Source: Dinochytrium kinnereticum (taxonomy: Eukaryota > Chytridiomycota > Chytridiomycetes > Chytridiales > Chytridiaceae). Taken from it: 21,791 nucleotides of DNA. How positions within the stretch are numbered: the first letter of the stretch is position 1; each line of letters begins with the position of its first letter. The notes under the pieces were generated by a model that did no database searches, was not told the origin of the DNA, and saw only the letters and a program-made list of their open reading frames with translations. The translations under genes and the position numbers were made by a program. This document shows positions 18,672 through 21,791 of the stretch, one piece after another. Location: contig JADGJT010000007.1 of assembly GCA_027604005.1 (NCBI GenBank), forward strand, positions 1 to 21,791. The letters run 5' to 3'.

Positions 18672-19654
18672 ATGACCGCCGACCCCGAAGTCACCATCAT
18701 CCCAAAGGATCCGTACTATGAGACCTTCCAGGGCCATGAGCCCGCCTTTCTGCAAACCGTAGAGGCGCATCTGCGCAAGCACACCTCCTCCCTCATCATT
18801 CTGGCGGGGGACTCGTCCATGGACAACAAGCATTGGGTCAAGGAGCTGGACAGGCCGGCTGTGGGGCCTTACGAGACGCTCATCTCACCTCCAGAGATGA
18901 AGCCAGACTTGACGTACCATCTCACCGATCTGCTTTGGGACCAACGGATTGCGACCCTGAATTGTGCGGTTGAGGCATCCACTGTGGCGGATCGCGCCGG
19001 GGGGTTGCTGCCTCAGGACATTGTGTTGAGGGATAGGATAACGATGGATGACGTGCTGATTGTCTCAGTCGGTGAGGAGGGATAAGGCGGACGACTTCCC
19101 TTCCAGAGTCTAACACGGTTCTTCTCGTCCCTATAGGCTGTAATGACATTGCCCTGCGCCCCTCCATGGCGACGAAGGTCAACATGGGACTCCTCGTCTA
19201 CGCCAATACGCTAAAATCCCTCCAAGACCGCCCGGAAACCTGCTGGGGCATGTCCCATTTCATCCACCTCTTCCGCAACCAGGTCCAAAGCTACCTCTCA
19301 AGTCTAGTGGAAAAAACAAAGCCCCGAGTCTGCCTTCTCTGCACCATTTACTATCCCGACGAAACCCCCTCCAACAGCTGGGCGGAAAAGGCCCTGACCG
19401 CCCTGAATTATACGGCAGACCCGGAGAGACTTCAGGCTGCGATTCGGGCCATCCATCGGCTGGCGATTTCGGAGGTCAGGGTTGAGGGACTGGAGATTGT
19501 GCCTGTGCCGCTGTTTGAGGTTATGAACGGCAAGGTGACTGAGGAGTACGTGTGTCGTGTGGAGCCGTCGGATTCGGGAGGGAGAAAGATGGCGCTGCTC
19601 TTTCAGGAGAAGATGAATGCCAAGGCGGGTAAAGGTGGAGAGACGCGGGTGTGA
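18672..19654 (+). CDS. SGNH-hydrolase-like protein
   Basis: Probably an esterase-fold protein; no substrate can be named. Exons are 18672-19071 and 19137-19654, giving 305 residues. Block I is seen as LIILAGDSSMDN with the nucleophile Ser at 48. A block II-like LNCAVEAST follows, and block III is SVGCNDIALRP (Gly134-Asn136-Asp137), joined across the single intron, with C in place of the usual second G. I do not see a classical C-terminal DxxH block V. The C-terminal part instead reads VPVPLFEVMNGK and CRVEPSDSGGRKMA. There is no signal peptide or membrane segment, so it is probably cytosolic. The catalytic acid and base may lie elsewhere, or the enzyme may be altered. The upstream and downstream genes are on the same strand but have their own 3' and 5' regions. 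Confidence 0.8.
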
Positions 19655-20054
19655 AAGGGCGGGTGGTGAGAGCGACGGGGTGAATGGCCTCCTCCAAGTT
19701 AACGACCGCACCTTCACGCGGCGAAAAGTGCCAGCTGATAATGAGAAAGGGAGGATGCAGGTTATCAGTGCAGTGAATACTCTTTTATATTAAAGCACAC
19801 CGTTCATCCTAAATGCCTTGAGATGCTTCAAAAGACGTGATTCCGCGAGCGATGCAGGGCTGACGCGCCAATGCACCAGGGGCGTCCCCGTCCCCCCTCC
19901 GCCGCACCCACTCCCGCCTCATCTCCCTTCGCTCGCGTCGTCGCCTTCGCTCGACGGCACCCGCAACGTCCGTCACGTCCGTCCAGCTGAGACTAGAAGA
20001 AGGAAAGAAAGAAAAAAAAGGCGAATTTTGCATCGCCAAACTCATCGCAACGGA
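19655..20054. other. Intergenic region, SGNH protein to actin-related protein
   Basis: It contains the SGNH gene 3' UTR and, further right, a C-rich then A-rich leader of the Arp gene. The 19818-20069 (+) and 19809-20132 (-) open frames are Arg/Pro/Ser-rich and overlap each other, so I reject them as genes. Confidence 0.65.
19789..19794 (+). other. Candidate polyadenylation signal, SGNH gene
   Basis: The common variant ATTAAA lies about 135 nt after the stop codon on the same strand. Confidence 0.45.
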
Positions 20055-21732
20055 ATGGTTTGTCACTGACGACGGACTCCCTGGAGCTGAGCTGACCTCC
20101 AACCGTCCCCCTCCAGTCCAGCTACAACCCAAAGGACTCCAATTTCATCGTCATCGAGCCAGGGACGTTCAACATCAAGGCTGGATGGGCAGACTACCAG
20201 TCAACTCCAGTCGTGGTGAGTATCTCTCTCTGGCTTTGGCCCCATCGCTTTGCTGAAAGCCACTCTTGCAGAGGTTTCCCACTCGCGTGGGCACGAGAAA
20301 GAAGGTGGATGCGATGGAGGAGGATGGTAAGCCTGCCGAGACGACGCCAGAGTATTTGATTGGGAAGGAGCTCGAAGACGAGATGGCGAAAAACTCGTCC
20401 GATTCGACTGTGTTGGACCATGTTGTTTATCCCATCAAGGAGGGGCAGGTGGTGGACTGGGATGCTTTTGAGGCGATACTGTAAGCTGGCTGTTTTGTTG
20501 TTGTTTTTAGGTTTTAGACAGAGAACCTTTTCATTTTAAGCACATCTGTCCTTATTTCACAACAGGAAGCACATTGTGGTCAAAGAGCTGGGGGTTCGGA
20601 GAGCAATGAACGAATGTCCATGTCTTGTTGCTATCCCTATGTATTGGGGAAACGACGATGTGGACCGACTATGCCAAATCATGTTTGAAATGCTGAACGT
20701 CCCAGGCCTTTACGTTGCCGACGCCCCTCTAATGGGAGCCTTTGGATGCGGCGTCCTCTCCGCCGTCATCATTGACATTGGGCATACTGTGACATGTGAG
20801 ACGCTCTTTGACTCTGTTTACTCGTTGTCTAAACATTCACACCAAATTAGCCATCACACCTGTTGTGGAGAGCCTTGCATGTCGAAACGCTATGATCACC
20901 TTGCCTTTCGGAGGAGCTGATGTGACTCAACACCTTAAGAAGCTGTTGAACGCGGATCAGCAGCTTGTTAAGGAATATGATGGACCTGTTGACGATGCCC
21001 TTGCGATTGCTTTGAAGGAGTCGGATCTTTGTGAACTAAAGATTACGAGGGAGATGTCTACACCTGCTGCGTTAGCATCTACAAAGAGAGTAGATTTCGA
21101 GTTTGGCGGAAAGAAGGTGCGTTTCAGCTTATTGCTTGTTGTTGCCTCTCAAGCATTGCTTTCCTTTCCTTTTCTACTGTATATTTTTTGGTTTAACTCT
21201 CTTTTTTTTTCTCTCTTGTCTAATGCCGCTTCCTTTATCAGATCACCATTGGTCCATCCCGCTTTAAAGCCCATGAACTCATCTTCCAGCCCGAGGAATC
21301 CGGGATCGCCTGCATTGGTCTCGCGGAAGCGATCCTAACAGCCGTCCTCTCTTCCACCGATGTCCTCGAAAAGCGCCTCCTCCTCTGGGACAACATCATC
21401 ATAACCGGTGGGGCATCGGCCGTAAAAGGTACTGCTCAATCCCATCAATTTTATCCAATTCAATCCTCTCACGTCCTCCCTAACTTCTTCCCCCCCTTTT
21501 TTTTTTTTTTTTTTTTGGTATTGTAGGCATCCGCGAAAGACTTGAGAATGAACTTTCAGTTTTTTTGGCCGCTTCAGAGACTTCAAGCGAGTTTCAGCCA
21601 AAAGACCTGAAGCATGTGAGGATCCCAGAGTATTTTTCAGCGTATAGGGATCGACAGGCGGATGCCGTGTTTTTGGGAGGAACGATTGTTGCGAAGCTTA
21701 CGCTTCATTCTGGGGGTCAGCATATCACCAAG
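20055..21732 (+). CDS. Actin-related protein, Arp9-like, cut by the window edge
   Basis: Member of the actin/Arp superfamily. Proposed exons so far are 20055-20057 (only the ATG), 20117-20215, 20272-20480, 20566-20795, 20851-21116, 21242-21428 and 21527-21732, about 400 residues. The last visible donor is at 21733 and the 3' end lies outside the window. Actin-fold landmarks: FIVIEPGTFNIKAGWADY at the N-terminus in place of the phosphate-1 loop; VVYPIKEGQVVDWDAFEAIL; LYVADAPLMGAFGCG; IIDIGHTVTSITPVVES, the phosphate-2 loop region; and IIITGGASAVKGIRERLENEL near the adenosine site. The altered first loop suggests weak or absent ATP hydrolysis, as in nuclear Arps. The closest match I recall is fungal Arp9, a subunit of SWI/SNF-RSC chromatin remodellers, but Arp10 or another divergent Arp is possible. 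The start is inferred from an ATG abutting a GT donor. Confidence 0.8.
21497..21516 (+). repeat. T-rich homopolymer tract in an Arp intron
   Basis: A run of about 20 T, preceded by a C run, forms an unusually long polypyrimidine tract ahead of the acceptor at 21526. It is one of the longest homopolymers in the window. Confidence 0.85.
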
Positions 21733-21791
21733 GTATATCTTTTGTTGCGGTTGTTGCGTTTGCTTCTATGTTTTTCTGCCTTTTTTTTTTT

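Noticed and set aside
1..21791. CRISPR array, tRNA, rRNA or transposon
   Set aside because: I saw no regularly spaced identical repeats, no tRNA-like folds, no rRNA signature and no transposase, integrase or reverse-transcriptase motif in any frame.

Overview
The window is nuclear DNA from an intron-rich eukaryote, most likely a fungus. I find seven protein-coding genes with short GT-AG introns (about 50-270 nt) and branch-point-like CTAAC or CTGAC boxes. Several introns carry long T or A runs. Fungal affinity rests on an Iks1-type kinase, a fungal-looking URA3 and an actin-related protein that resembles Arp9. A long coiled-coil protein that resembles the ciliary/centrosomal protein CSPP1 would point to a flagellated (zoosporic) fungus. 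That inference depends on one homology read by eye.

Layout, left to right. 1-472: non-coding, with small inverted repeats. 473-2396 (+): cytochrome P450, six exons, intact. 2960-7563 (-): CSPP1-like coiled-coil protein, about 19 exons. 8285-11009 (-): an unrecognised secreted or single-pass membrane protein built on about ten copies of a 38-residue repeat with a conserved cysteine. 12065-13126 (+): URA3, OMP decarboxylase. 13583-14804 (-): pyrroline-5-carboxylate reductase. 15580-18315 (+): Iks1-like kinase. 18672-19654 (+): SGNH-hydrolase-like protein. 20055 to beyond the right edge (+): actin-related protein, cut by the window. I saw no tRNA, rRNA, CRISPR array or intact transposable element.

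The genes do not form an evident pathway. URA3 (pyrimidines), P5C reductase (proline), the kinase and the Arp look like ordinary housekeeping neighbours.

Three points deserve most attention. First is the repeat protein. Second is a compositional pattern: on the coding strand, many exons start C-rich and end strongly G-rich, and the pattern resets at the next exon. Third is the CSPP1-like gene as a possible marker of a flagellated lineage. All exon coordinates were assigned by hand from splice consensus and reading frame. Junctions that remain doubtful are named in the entries.
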